DNA from: Desulfobulbus alkaliphilus
Lineage (GTDB): Bacteria > Desulfobacterota > Desulfobulbia > Desulfobulbales > Desulfobulbaceae
Length of the DNA: 64,000 bases
Assembly (NCBI RefSeq): GCF_016918545.1
Contig: NZ_JAFFQC010000014.1
Coordinates: 1-64,000 of the forward strand
Reading direction: 5' to 3'
The position numbers and the translations under genes are program-made. Shown one piece after another: positions 1 to 10,422 of this stretch (the stretch's first letter is position 1; the number at the start of each line of letters is the position of its first letter). The notes under the pieces were generated by a model. That model saw only the letters and a program-made list of their open reading frames with translations, was not told the origin of the DNA and ran no database searches.

Positions 1-147
1 TGTCTCGACCACGGCATCAAGGGCTTCAAACGCTACGTCGCCATGGCGGTATTGGCACGGAACATACAGCGCCTGGGTGCGGTGTTGCGCCAGCAGGAGC
101 AAGAAGCCGCTCAACGAAAGCGCGGCCCGTATAAAAAAGCGGCCTGA
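1..147 (+). pseudogene. C-terminal end of an insertion-sequence transposase (cut by window edge)
   Basis: An open frame enters from the left edge and ends at a TGA, giving 48 residues (CLDHGIKGFKRYVAMAVLAR at the start, then a basic tail ending RGPYKKAA). The G-x-KRYVA-x-VLARN-x-x-LG pattern followed by a charged tail is typical of the extreme C-terminus of DDE transposases of several IS families. The catalytic core is outside the window, so neither the family nor whether the gene is intact can be decided. It is listed as pseudogene only because it is partial here. No inverted repeat matching the 218-bp repeat family found later in the window is visible beside it. Confidence 0.55.
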
Positions 148-387
148 GTTAAACAGGCTGCCCCGGCTTTGCAGACGACGGGAGAACTCTGTCCTCTGAT
201 CGCCTCACATGGGAACGATTCTCATGTTTAGCACGTTAAAGCTAAAACCCGACACCAGAAAGAAAACCATTCTCATTAGCGATGACCCCGCCGAGGCGCC
301 GTTGGGTAAAAAATGGGGGTTTTCTTTCAGGCACTATATAGCCGCAATTGACGCAGATGTAGCGATTGCTTATATTCTGATCCATAA
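148..387. other. Non-coding stretch beyond the transposase, probable IS end
   Basis: About 240 bp between the transposase stop and the metH stop. It probably contains the right end of the insertion sequence, but I could not pair a terminal repeat because the left end is off the window. A short open frame at 209-412 has no recognisable features and runs into metH. Confidence 0.35.
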
Positions 388-2834
388 TTACACCGCAAAG
401 TATTTAGCCTGAGGATGGTGGACAACAATGGCGGAGGTCGACTGCTCCGGCACCATCTGCATATTTTCCGTCAGCGAAATCCCCAGCTTTTCCGGTTTCA
501 AAAATGCGAACAAAGGCCGATGGGCCTCCAGGTCCGGACAGGCCGGATAGCCGAATCCGTACCGGGACCCTTGATACTCTTGAATCAGATAGCCCTGTCC
601 ATGTTCAGCCCCCTTGTTTTCGATCCCCAGTTCCCGTCGCATGACTCCATGCCAGTATTCTGCCAGAGCATCGGTCACCTCCACACTGAATCCGTGCAGC
701 AACAGATACTCATGGTAGGCATTGGCCTGATACAGCCGCCCTGTTTCCTCGCCGATTTGCGAGCCTATGGTGACAATGAAAAATCCGACCAAATCGCCGC
801 CGGCTTGCTCTGACCTGAAATAATCGGCAATGCAGAGGAAAGGAGCCTCAGCCTGACGAGGAAATGAAAAAGTATGGCTGTTGCCTTCGGCCTCAACCAC
901 CAGGGTATCACTCTTGGCATAACACGGAAAATATCCATAACTCACCTTGGCCTGTATCCATCCTTGGGCAAGGGATCGGCGCAGCAGGTCTTCATAGAGA
1001 GGCTGCACGGTTCCCTGAATCAGGTCCTCATACTCCCCTGCCCCCATTTTTCCCCGCCGGTATCCCCAACGACCACGAAAGAGCGCCTGGGTATTGATCA
1101 AGGGAAACAACTCAGCAGGATTAATATCTTCGACATAACGCTGTCCGATGAAGGGAGGCACCGGCACCGGTCCATTGAAATCGACCACGCTTTCCTTGCG
1201 GCCTGGCTTCATGGGTTTGATTGCCGAATGTGCGTCGTACACCGTTGCAGCCAAAACCCCTGCCTCAAAATCCTTGACCGCCTGCAGACCGGCAAAAGCA
1301 TCGGCACAGTAGACCACCGGCCCTGGATAGGACGGAACACATGATTCAGCGACAAATTTAGGTGTCAAAGCCGCACCACCCAACAGGATAGGAATTGTCA
1401 ACCCGGCATCCCGGTACTGGTGCATGGAATCCTGCATGGCAAGGGCTGATTTGACCAGCAGACCGCTGAGGCCAATGATATCAACTCGATACTCTTTGGC
1501 TTTTTCAATCACTGTTTCAGCCGGCACCTTGATACCTATGTTATAGACCGTGTAGCCATTGTTGGTCAGAATGATATCCACCAGGTTCTTGCCGATATCA
1601 TGGACATCCCCCTGGACGGTGGCCAACAGGATTTTTGTGGCCGTGTCGCTGTCGGTTTTATCCATAAAAGGTTCGAGTAGCGTTACCGATGCCTTCATGA
1701 CCTCGGCCGACTGCAGCACAAATGGCAGCAGAATTTCGCCTTTGCCAAAGAGCTCTCCCACATGGCGCATGGCTGGAACCAGAATTCGGTTGATTATATT
1801 GACCGGTTGATTTCGCTGGCGAAGAATGGCCAGCACATCGTCCAGGTTTTCTTTGTCACCCTGCAGCACTTTCTCAACCAGGAGTTCTTCCGGTGATCGA
1901 TACCCTTCCGCTTTATCCTCACCGCCCCCGGGCGTCTTACCGCTGAAATGTTCGATAAAACGCATCAGCGGATCTTTTTCTCCTGCAACCCGCTGATCTG
2001 TCAAAAGATCCAGACTGATCTGTCGATCTTCAGCAGCAATACCCGCCAGGGGCAGGATCTTGGCCACATCGACAATAGCGGCATCCAGCCCGGCTGCCAC
2101 AGCCTCGTGAAGAAAAACCGAATTGAGAATACGCCGGGCCTGCGGAGCAAGTCCAAACGAGATATTGCTGAGCCCCAGCACAGTCATGCATCCCGGCAGT
2201 TCAGCCTTGATCCGACGAATCCCCTCCAGGGTCTGCACAGCGGCATCGCTCAGGGATGGATCACCGGAGCCTACTGTGAACGTCAGACAATCAAAAAGCA
2301 GATCTTGAGATCGCAGGCCGCATTCATCAACGGCAATGGTATGTATAGCCCTGGCAATGCGCAGTTTATCCTCGCTGGTCATGGCCATGCCCTGGGCGTC
2401 GATGGTGAGAGCGACAACCGCGGCTCCGTATTTTCTGACCACACGACAGACCCTACGGATGTTGATGCCGCCATCCTCAAGGTTGACCGAGTTGATAATT
2501 GCCCGACCGGGATAGAGTTTCAGACAGGCCTCGATACATTCCGGTGAGGTGGAGTCAATCATCAGCGGGGCTTTGAGAGACCTGGCGCACATGCGAACCA
2601 GGGTGGTCATGTCCAGTTGTTCATCCCGACCGGCATAAGCGGTGCACAGGTCGATGACATGCGCCCCTCTGGCTTCCTGCTCCAGAGCAATTTTCAAACA
2701 GGCTTCGTACTCATCGGCAAGAAGGAGTTCCCGGAATCTTTTCGACCCATTGGCATTGGCCCGTTCACCGATCAACAGTGGGGGTATTTCCTGTTGCAGT
2801 TCAACGGCCTGGTAGAGGCTGGCAACCGAAGGTT

Positions 2835-2838
<4 letters not shown>
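388..2838 (-). CDS. metH: Methionine synthase, folate/cobalamin/activation part (split MetH, 816 aa)
   Basis: Carries three of the four MetH modules. Residues 1-290 are the pterin (methyltetrahydrofolate) binding barrel, starting near IGERANANGSKRF. About 330-560 is the cobalamin cap and Rossmann region with the B12 signature GDVHDIGKNLV, whose His is the cobalt ligand. The C-terminal 230 residues are the AdoMet-dependent reactivation domain, ending STSAIVVHHPQAKYF. The homocysteine module is missing and is encoded by the gene directly upstream. The start at 2838 overlaps the upstream stop as ATGA and is preceded by GGGAGG, so the two proteins should be translationally coupled. The frame extends upstream as far as 2922, but that part overlaps the previous gene. 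Together the pair should methylate homocysteine to methionine in the cytoplasm. Confidence 0.93.
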
Positions 2839-3758
<920 letters not shown>

Positions 3759-4226
3759 TGGTCGTTTGTTTATTTTTCTGAATACTATGGGTCATGGAAA
3801 CTTTCGCAGCTGGATCAGCTAGTTTCCCGTTGGTATCGCATGTTCGAACACCCTGGAATCGCAGAGATCCCGGCGATTATGCCGTATGATTTCATTGTAC
3901 GGGTGATGCAAATGATTCGCATCACTTTTTTCCGAAACCGCTTGGGTACCTCTTCTCGGTTCACATCGAGCTGTCCGCACCTCGGTGCCTCTTGTCAAAC
4001 CTGTTTTTTTTTTCTACAGTGGTGCCAACCTGGTATTGCACCTGGTTCGATGCAAGCGGTCACAGGACCCCATCCTGCAACGATCCAGCTCCCGTGCCCA
4101 CACTGTTTACAGCTCTGCATCCGTTTGTTCTTAGATGCGCCGCTGGCAAAAGGATTCCGGGGGCCAGGGGCGACTATCGTTCCCGGTGCCGGAAAACAGT
4201 TACAAATTCCTGTAAGGTGTTCCCTG
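3759..4226. other. Divergent intergenic region between metH and glmU
   Basis: 468 bp without a credible gene. It must hold promoters for both directions. It contains the inverted repeat at 3903-3925 listed separately. I looked for the conserved cores of cobalamin and SAM riboswitches on the metH side and did not find a convincing one. Confidence 0.6.
3903..3925. promoter_or_regulatory. Inverted repeat, candidate operator or terminator-like hairpin
   Basis: Perfect 7-bp arms GTGATGC and GCATCAC flank AAATGATTC, and three of the four inner pairs also match. On the plus strand the right arm runs straight into TTTTTT, so it could form an intrinsic-terminator-like hairpin in a glmU leader. As DNA it could be a dimeric repressor site; the central AAT-x-ATT symmetry resembles Fur-family sites, but this is only a resemblance. 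It lies about 145 bp upstream of the split metH start and 300 bp upstream of glmU. Confidence 0.45.
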
Positions 4227-5240
4227 ATGGAGCCATCAATCACCGCTCTTGTCCTTGCTGCCGGCAAGGGCACCCGCATGCGATCCAACCGTGCCAAGGT
4301 GTTGCATGAGGTTTTCTTCCAACCAATGATTCACCATGTACTCCATGCGGTGAACCAGGCCTCCATCAATCACTGCGCTGTCATCGTCGGTCATCAGCGG
4401 CAGGAAGTGATGGCCGCCCTGGATGGGTTTTCGTTAACCGCGGTGCACCAGGAGCAACAACTCGGTACCGGGCATGCTGTTCTCTGCGCTGAAGCGGCGT
4501 GCGCCGGAGCGGATATGGTCATGATTCTCTGCGGCGATACCCCGCTCATCAAAGCATCAACCCTGCGCGCCATGATTTCGGCCCATCGGCACCAGCAGGC
4601 CGACCTGACCCTGATGTCGACCCTGCTTGACCAGCCATTTGGATACGGTCGCCTGCTCACTGATGACCAAGGAGCTGTTTTGTCCATCGTGGAAGAGAAG
4701 GACGCCACCGAGGGACAGCGCCGGATTCGAGAGGTGAATGCAGGTATCTATCTGGTCGATACAAAGATACTTTTCGACGCCCTCCGCCGAGTCGGAACCA
4801 ATAACAGCCAGGGGGAAATGTATCTGACTGATATCATTGCCATCGCCAATGAGACGGGACGAAATGTGCAGAAATTTCTGCATCCTGAAGCCATCGATGT
4901 CCTGGGGGTCAATTCCCGCATCGAATTGGCCCGGGCGCAGGCAACCCTGCAATGCCGACACAATCACAGCCTCATGCTCGCCGGTGTCACCCTGTACGCT
5001 CCCGAAAGTACCCTGATCGCCCCGGATTGCATCATTGGTCAGGACACCAGCCTGCAGGGCAATATCCGCATTGACGGTGGGACAACCATCGGTACAAACT
5101 GCCGGATTGACAGCGGGTGTGTACTCCATGCCTGTCAAATCGGCGACAACGTGTCCATCGGGGCCAATACCGTTCTCGAACACTGTACCCTTGCCGACAG
5201 CATCTCTGTACCGCCTCTGACCTATCGCCGGGATACCTGA
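4227..5240 (+). CDS. glmU: UDP-GlcNAc pyrophosphorylase-type nucleotidyltransferase, GlmU lacking the acetyltransferase half (337 aa)
   Basis: The N-terminal 230 residues are the GlmU uridylyltransferase fold, with the nucleotide loop LVLAAGKGTRMRS, ILCGDTPLI (metal-binding Asp) and GEMYLTDII. From about residue 245 a left-handed beta-helix begins (hexapeptide repeats such as IGANTV), but it stops after about 90 residues at VPPLTYRRDT. Usual GlmU is about 455 residues and carries the acetyltransferase His and acetyl-CoA site in the missing part. Only 102 bp separate the stop from the next gene, so a simple frameshift does not explain the loss. It should make UDP-GlcNAc from GlcNAc-1-phosphate; the acetyltransferase step would need another protein. 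The start is the ATG following AAGGTG. Confidence 0.85.
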   Translation: MEPSITALVLAAGKGTRMRSNRAKVLHEVFFQPMIHHVLHAVNQASINHCAVIVGHQRQEVMAALDGFSLTAVHQEQQLGTGHAVLCAEAACAGADMVMILCGDTPLIKASTLRAMISAHRHQQADLTLMSTLLDQPFGYGRLLTDDQGAVLSIVEEKDATEGQRRIREVNAGIYLVDTKILFDALRRVGTNNSQGEMYLTDIIAIANETGRNVQKFLHPEAIDVLGVNSRIELARAQATLQCRHNHSLMLAGVTLYAPESTLIAPDCIIGQDTSLQGNIRIDGGTTIGTNCRIDSGCVLHACQIGDNVSIGANTVLEHCTLADSISVPPLTYRRDT

Positions 5241-5342
5241 TCCATTCCTTGCTTAAGCAACCACCCATGAAAGGGTCCATCCCGCCGGCACACAAGACCT
5301 TGACCCTCTCTTCCGCCCCCTCTTTTCCTTGGACCACGAGAC

Positions 5343-6632
5343 ATGACTGATCTGAAAAAAATATATTCGACCCTGGCAGGCGACGCCTTTCCCATGGAGA
5401 TGACCCTTTCCTTTGACGGCCAGACTTTGGTCTATCGAAAAAAAACCTGGAAAATTCCCATGGCCGATGGCACCGTTGAAGAACGGGGGCTGCGTTATGG
5501 GGAAAACCCTGATCAGGAAGCCGCGCTTTATGAACTGGTGAACGGCAACCTGATCCTCGGTGACTGCCGTTTTATCGAACCAGGCAATGGTCTGGTCAGT
5601 GCCATCACTGTGGAGGATATGCTTCAGGTTGGCAAGCATCCCGGGAAAATCAACCTCACTGATGTGGACAACGGCCTCAATATCCTCAAGTACCTGATCG
5701 ATAAGCCCGCGGCCATTATCCTCAAACACAACAACCCCTGCGGTGCTGCGATTGGTTCCAGTCTGGCCGAAGCCTACAATCGTGCCAACCGTTGCGACCG
5801 TATTGCGGCTTTTGGCGGCGCGGTGGTGACCAGCCGCCCACTGGACAAAGAAACCGCCGAACTCATGGCAGCAAACTTTCTGGAAGTTGTCTGCGCCCCC
5901 GAGTTCGAAGAAGGGACGCTTGCGATTCTCGCTCGCCGCAAAAATCTGCGGGTGATCCGCATCGCCGGCATCAATCGTCTGGCCGATTTCGAGCAGCATC
6001 GCTTTGTTGATTTCAAATCCCTGATCGACGGGGGCATCATTGTCCAGCGGTCAGCGATCAACACGATCCGAGCGGCAACGGACCTGCAACCGGCAACCGC
6101 CACTTATAAAGGGGTTGCCTACGCATGCGAACGTCAACCGACCCCAAGGGAAATAGAAGACATGCTTTTTGGCTGGGCAATCGAACACGGGATCACCTCC
6201 AACTCGGTCATCTATGTCAAGGACGGGTGCACGACCGCCATCGGTGCTGGTGAACAGGACCGGGTCGGCGTTGCGGAAATCGCTATCCACAAAGCCTATG
6301 TCAAATACGCCGACATCACCTGCTTTGATACCCATGGCATTCCCTATGCGGATCTGGCTCTGGAAATCTCCCGCGGTCAACGGGATAGCGCTGACAAGGA
6401 GGCGATTGACGCCAAAGTTCTGGCTGAACGAGCCGGTCTTCCCGGATCAGTGATGATTTCCGACGCCTTCTTTCCCTTTCGTGATGCAGCCGATGTCGGC
6501 ATTCGCGAAGGTGTCACCGCCATTCTCCAGGCAGGTGGCTCCATCCGTGATTTTGAGTCCATTACAGCCTGTAACGAGGCCGAACCTCAGGTGGCGATGA
6601 TGTTCACCGGGCAGAGGTCTTTCAAGCATTGA
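5343..6632 (+). CDS. purH: Phosphoribosylaminoimidazolecarboxamide (AICAR) formyltransferase, stand-alone (429 aa)
   Basis: Matches the C-terminal AICAR transformylase half of bifunctional PurH, which transfers a formyl group from 10-formyl-THF in purine synthesis. Characteristic stretches are GLRYGENPDQEAALY near residue 50, the active-site motif ILKHNNPCGAA (Lys-His) near 125, AAFGGAVV, and near the end GSVMISDAFFPFRD followed by an IREGVTAILQ-type motif. The N-terminal MGS-like IMP cyclohydrolase domain of PurH is absent, so the final ring closure must be done by a separate enzyme. It follows glmU in the same direction with a 102-bp gap. Its stop codon directly abuts a copy of the 218-bp repeat. 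Confidence 0.92.
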   Translation: MTDLKKIYSTLAGDAFPMEMTLSFDGQTLVYRKKTWKIPMADGTVEERGLRYGENPDQEAALYELVNGNLILGDCRFIEPGNGLVSAITVEDMLQVGKHPGKINLTDVDNGLNILKYLIDKPAAIILKHNNPCGAAIGSSLAEAYNRANRCDRIAAFGGAVVTSRPLDKETAELMAANFLEVVCAPEFEEGTLAILARRKNLRVIRIAGINRLADFEQHRFVDFKSLIDGGIIVQRSAINTIRAATDLQPATATYKGVAYACERQPTPREIEDMLFGWAIEHGITSNSVIYVKDGCTTAIGAGEQDRVGVAEIAIHKAYVKYADITCFDTHGIPYADLALEISRGQRDSADKEAIDAKVLAERAGLPGSVMISDAFFPFRDAADVGIREGVTAILQAGGSIRDFESITACNEAEPQVAMMFTGQRSFKH

Positions 6633-6850
6633 CCTGAATCCGTGACGGCTGAACTCCTTGTTTGCTGCATTCTGCTGCACTCAGGGGATACGTGCGATGA
6701 TATTTCTGACAATTCGCCTTCACCAGCCGCCTTTGGGGGCGTCCGTCCGCTCGCCCTCTTCATTGCCCGCACCCGTCCAATAAAGGATCCTTTCATCGAA
6801 CGGCCACGGACAACGAAGTTGACCAACGGACCAACGCTCGCGGATCCAGG
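6633..6850 (+). mobile_element. 218-bp MITE-like repeat, copy A
   Basis: Begins CCTGAATCCGTGACGGCTG and ends with the inverted end TCGCGGATCCAGG. The internal order matches the other copies (TTCACCAGCCGCC, then CGTCCGTCCGC, then GACCAACG near the end). It starts immediately after the purH stop and ends 21 bp before the stop of the facing oxidoreductase gene, so it sits between convergent genes. The flanking 5-mers (ATTGA and ATGAC) are not an exact duplication. Confidence 0.85.
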
Positions 6851-6871
6851 ATGACCAACAGCCTGCTTGGC

Positions 6872-7891
6872 TCAGCCAAGTATTTGCGATGACAGCGCCG
6901 CAGAGGTTCCCGGCAATGCAACGGGTTCCCACCTCTCTCTTGCGGCTGAACGGAGACAGGCTTCGGCAACACGAACCGCGGCTACCCCTTCCTCGCCGGC
7001 AACCGGATTCACCATCTCGCCGCGAAGAAAACCAAGCCATTGGGTCAGCAGCGGTACAATGGTACTCACCGGCTCCCGTGGATCAAGAACAATCCGGTCC
7101 TGCCCATGAATCAAGGTACAGCAATGGTGCACCTGATCGCCATGCAGCTGCCCCAGCCCCCCAATAAATTCAAACCGTCCGGAACGAGCCGTGCCGACCT
7201 TGGAACAATCCACAGTGCCAATAACACCGTTTTCCAGTTCCACCAGCACTATCAGCTGATCCTCGAGTTGTTGTGCATGTCGGCGCTGCGTTCGGGCCAG
7301 AACTCGGATGATTTCCTGGCCGGTCATGAAACGCAGCGCATCGAATACATGGACCGCGGTCTGCAAGCTGACACCGGCTCCCGCCAGTGATGGTTCGTCC
7401 AGCCAGGAGAGGGTTGCCGGTTCCAGGCGCTGATTGGCGCTGAACCCATACAAGGGACCTATTCTGCCAAGACAGTCACGGAGAATGCCGACCACCCGGT
7501 TATAGCGCAGTGTCTGGCCAATGGTCAATGGAACCTTCATGCGCAGGAAGTCTTCACAGATGGCCTCGGCATCTCTCACCGAAACAGCCATGGGCTTTTC
7601 GAGTAACAGAGGTTTGCCGGCCTGGGCGCAGGCTGCGGCAACCTCCCTATTCAAACCCGGCGGCAAAGTGGCGACAACCGCATCGACCTCCGGCTCGAGG
7701 ATTAGTTGACGCCAGTCAGCAAGCCACCGACACCCCCATTGGCGGGCCTGCTCCTGGCCCTGCTGAGATCGCCTGCTGATGGCGGCTAAACTGAGTCCTT
7801 CCACATCTTCTATGATATGGTGGGCATAGCGGCTGCCATGCTTGCCGGTGCCGATCACGCCAACCCGCCATGTCTTGGTTGCTGCCGTCAT
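6872..7891 (-). CDS. Gfo/Idh/MocA-family NAD(P)-dependent oxidoreductase (339 aa)
   Basis: N-terminal Rossmann fold with the dinucleotide loop GVIGTGKHGSRY. It has the family motif LLEKPMAVS near residue 95, whose E-K-P Lys is normally catalytic, and a C-terminal alpha/beta substrate domain. Substrates in this family are sugars or related polyols, and nothing here identifies one. The start is the ATG at 7891, which overlaps the stop of the upstream DUF2062 gene as ATGA; another in-frame ATG at 7903 lies inside that gene. It is the last gene of the run that starts with the sirC-like gene. Confidence 0.85.
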   Translation of the reverse strand: MTAATKTWRVGVIGTGKHGSRYAHHIIEDVEGLSLAAISRRSQQGQEQARQWGCRWLADWRQLILEPEVDAVVATLPPGLNREVAAACAQAGKPLLLEKPMAVSVRDAEAICEDFLRMKVPLTIGQTLRYNRVVGILRDCLGRIGPLYGFSANQRLEPATLSWLDEPSLAGAGVSLQTAVHVFDALRFMTGQEIIRVLARTQRRHAQQLEDQLIVLVELENGVIGTVDCSKVGTARSGRFEFIGGLGQLHGDQVHHCCTLIHGQDRIVLDPREPVSTIVPLLTQWLGFLRGEMVNPVAGEEGVAAVRVAEACLRSAARERWEPVALPGTSAALSSQILG

Positions 7892-8412
7892 GATTGGTTC
7901 CACTTTTTGGCATCATTGCCCGGGTTGGTAAAAGACCGTGCAGAGCGCAGTCGCTCTCGTCGCCTGAATACATGCAGCGCTACCGGATAGCTGAACAAGG
8001 CGACAGGCACAGCGAGCGCCAGGCCACCGGTAAGCAGAACCACCATGGCGCTCAACCCCAGGTGCCCGACCAAAACCGTTGCCTCCACCAATCCGGCCTC
8101 CTGGACCCTCACCAGAGTGAACTGTACATTTGTCCACCCGGCCCGTCCCGGCAAAAGGACATTACCGACCACATAGGCAAGATAATACAAAGGAAGATAG
8201 GTCAAGGGATTGCAGATGATGGTGCAGGTTATAAAAGCGGCCACGGTACTGCTCTTCGTAGCCAAGGTAAAAAAGAGAAGCAGCACGGATTTGAAAGGCG
8301 ACAGGGGCGCGAGACCGATACCAACTCCGACCGCCGTCCCTCGGGCCAGCGCCACCGGAGTGCCCTGCAAGCGTAGCAAATTGTGAAAAAGAGAGATGAG
8401 TGCCTTGATCAC
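7888..8412 (-). CDS. DUF2062 family inner-membrane protein (about 174 aa)
   Basis: Matches the DUF2062 pattern: LLRLQGTPVALARGTAVGVG at the N-terminus, a Pro-rich turn (LAPLSPFKS), NPLTYLPLYYLAY in the middle and a long final hydrophobic segment near VVLLTGGLALAVPVALF, with about three membrane helices in all. The molecular function of the family is unknown; members are often near cell-envelope or glycosyltransferase genes. The start is uncertain. GTG at 8412 has CAGG at good spacing, ATG at 8439 adds nine residues, and the frame stays open to 8508. It overlaps the oxidoreductase gene by 4 bp. Confidence 0.75.
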   Translation of the reverse strand: MIKALISLFHNLLRLQGTPVALARGTAVGVGIGLAPLSPFKSVLLLFFTLATKSSTVAAFITCTIICNPLTYLPLYYLAYVVGNVLLPGRAGWTNVQFTLVRVQEAGLVEATVLVGHLGLSAMVVLLTGGLALAVPVALFSYPVALHVFRRRERLRSARSFTNPGNDAKKWNQS

Positions 8413-8626
8413 GGAATACCTGTGGTAGCAATTGCCCATCCAGAACCAGTTGCTCTTCCCTGACTCCTGGTTGCGCTGTTCAATGCAATCCTCGGAATGG
8501 CACCTCAAAGCCTGCGGTTACATTTGCCCGCGCGCCCTGATTGAGAACAGAATATTTCGCTCCTGGATGGACACCGGCAACCCACAATCTGATCTCTGCC
8601 TATCTGGGAAACCATGTGTACCGGCG

Positions 8627-9133
8627 TCAGGTCGCCTGTTCGCACAAGGAAGCCCATCCAACCGGCAATGACCTCGGATCGATATCCAGAGCATCAATAA
8701 AATCCTGTACAGAGGAGACAGAGCAGTTGACTGAAGACGTACGGCCACCGGCACGGACATCTGCGACCTCCCGTCGAAAATAGGTGAGCAGTGCTCTGCC
8801 TGCTTCCTGCTGGAATTCGCCATAGGGCACACCAATCCGGTCACAGAAGAGGATAAAACGGCGCCAATTGCACATCGCCCGATTGATCCCCCGAAACAGG
8901 GATAAATCACGATTTTCCACATCCAGATCGCGGAGAATGATCTCCCGATAGCGCTCAAGCACCGCATCCTGCAGGGGCTGCAGTTCTTCCGCGGAGAGAA
9001 TGAAGCCGGGTCCTTCCTCATCCTCACAAAGATAATACAAACTGGCATGGAGGGCGACCTCGGGAATTTCACCGGAATGGCGGATGAGCAGATATTCCTC
9101 CTCCAGGATATATTCACGCTCACTGCCGATCAT
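8627..9133 (-). CDS. Conserved-looking protein of unknown function following hemA (168 aa)
   Basis: Not recognised. It is a mostly helical, acidic, soluble protein with no signal peptide or membrane segment. It has a charged N-terminal third (SEREYILEEEYLLIRHSGE), a central aromatic, Arg-rich stretch (AMCNWRRFILFCDRIGVPYG) and a C-terminal LPVGWASLCEQAT. Its ATG overlaps the hemA stop as ATGA, so it is made together with glutamyl-tRNA reductase. That placement suggests a link to haem synthesis or cytochrome assembly, but this is inference from position only. Confidence 0.75.
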   Translation of the reverse strand: MIGSEREYILEEEYLLIRHSGEIPEVALHASLYYLCEDEEGPGFILSAEELQPLQDAVLERYREIILRDLDVENRDLSLFRGINRAMCNWRRFILFCDRIGVPYGEFQQEAGRALLTYFRREVADVRAGGRTSSVNCSVSSVQDFIDALDIDPRSLPVGWASLCEQAT

Positions 9134-10422
9134 GCCGGTCCCTGGTCATTGTCGCTACTGTCGAGTTGATACAGATCACGAACCGTTTTAATCCGGTCAT
9201 GCAGGCTGATGCAGTGATGCTCGGTTTTCAGATAACTCAAGGGATGGTACACCATCTTTCCGGTGATAGCGGCGATCATCTTTTCCAGTCCCTGCCGGTC
9301 CATCTCTTCCATATTGTTCAATCGCCCCATGGTTTTCTCGACCTCAGCGCGGACAAGCTTCTCGACCCCGGCGCGCAACTGAATGATCGTCGGTGTTGAT
9401 TCCATATTAGCGAGCCATTTACCGAACTTCAATTGCTCTTCAGCAATGATACGTTTGGCCTTGATCGCCTCTTTGTCCCGCTCGGAACGGTTCATTTCGA
9501 CGACATTGTGCAAATCGTCGATATCATAGAGATATATGTTATCAAGGTCATTAATGGCCGGATCAAGATCCCGGGGCACGGCAATGTCGATGAAAAACAG
9601 GGGCCGATTGCGTCGTTCCCGCATCACCGGGCGTACATCCTCCTTGCGGAGAATGAGATCGGGAGAACCGGTCGAACTGATGAGGATGTCAACCTGCTGC
9701 AGTTGATCCAGCAGTTCTTCCAAGGCCACGGCCCGTCCGTTGTAACAGCGGGCCAGATCAACCGCCCTTTGCAGGGTACGGTTAGCGACCACCACTTCAG
9801 TGACCCCCTGCCCGACCAGATGTTCCGCAGCCAGTTCCGCCATTTCACCGGCACCGACCAACAGCACTTTTTTCCCGTCGAGACCACCGAAGATCTTTCT
9901 GGCGAGTTCAACCGCGGCATAGCTGATGGAAACGGCACTGGCCCCGATACGGGTCTCGGAGCGAACCCGTTTGGCCACGGAAAAAGATTTGTGGAGCAGC
10001 TTGTTGAGAATAAACCCGGTGCACCTCTTTTTCGCCGCATGCCGGTAGGCCTCTTTCAATTGACCCAGGATCTGGGTTTCGCCAACAATCATGGAATCGA
10101 GACTGGCAGCCACCTGAAACAGGTGGCCAACGGCATCGTCATTGACATGCTGGTAAATGTGCTGGTTTAAATCTTCAGCAGAGACAGCGCTGGTAAATAA
10201 TCGTTCAAGGACCCGTGCCTTTGCCAGTTCGACATTCTGGCAGGTAAAAAGAATCTCCACCCGGTTGCAGGTGGACAGGAGGTAGTATTCACGTACTTCT
10301 TTCAGGTCTTGCAAAGCCCGTAACGGCTCCTCGTAGCCGGAAGAAAGGGCTAACTTCTCCCTGACCGCCAGCGGCGTTGTTTTATGATTGACGCCCAGCA
10401 GGACGATAGTGTCACGACGCAT
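9130..10422 (-). CDS. hemA: Glutamyl-tRNA reductase (430 aa)
   Basis: First committed step of C5-pathway tetrapyrrole synthesis: reduces glutamyl-tRNA(Glu) to glutamate-1-semialdehyde with NADPH. Seen are the catalytic Cys in YYLLSTCNRVEI near residue 52, the specificity motif AASLDSMIVGETQILGQ, the NADPH loop VLLVGAGEMAELAAEHL, and a C-terminal dimerisation helix. The length is normal. The start ATG overlaps the end of ccsB by 11 bp. It lies in a minus-strand operon with the sirC-like and ccsB genes, which fits supply of both sirohaem and haem for sulfur metabolism and c-type cytochromes. Confidence 0.97.
   Translation of the reverse strand: MRRDTIVLLGVNHKTTPLAVREKLALSSGYEEPLRALQDLKEVREYYLLSTCNRVEILFTCQNVELAKARVLERLFTSAVSAEDLNQHIYQHVNDDAVGHLFQVAASLDSMIVGETQILGQLKEAYRHAAKKRCTGFILNKLLHKSFSVAKRVRSETRIGASAVSISYAAVELARKIFGGLDGKKVLLVGAGEMAELAAEHLVGQGVTEVVVANRTLQRAVDLARCYNGRAVALEELLDQLQQVDILISSTGSPDLILRKEDVRPVMRERRNRPLFFIDIAVPRDLDPAINDLDNIYLYDIDDLHNVVEMNRSERDKEAIKAKRIIAEEQLKFGKWLANMESTPTIIQLRAGVEKLVRAEVEKTMGRLNNMEEMDRQGLEKMIAAITGKMVYHPLSYLKTEHHCISLHDRIKTVRDLYQLDSSDNDQGPA

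Noticed and set aside
209-412. 67-residue open frame after the transposase
   Set aside because: No ribosome-binding site, no family features, and it runs into the end of metH; more likely the end of the insertion sequence.
3759-4100. Possible cobalamin or SAM riboswitch before metH
   Set aside because: A GGTTGGCACCACTGT stretch on the minus strand resembles part of the cobalamin core, but the B12 box and the rest of the conserved core are missing.
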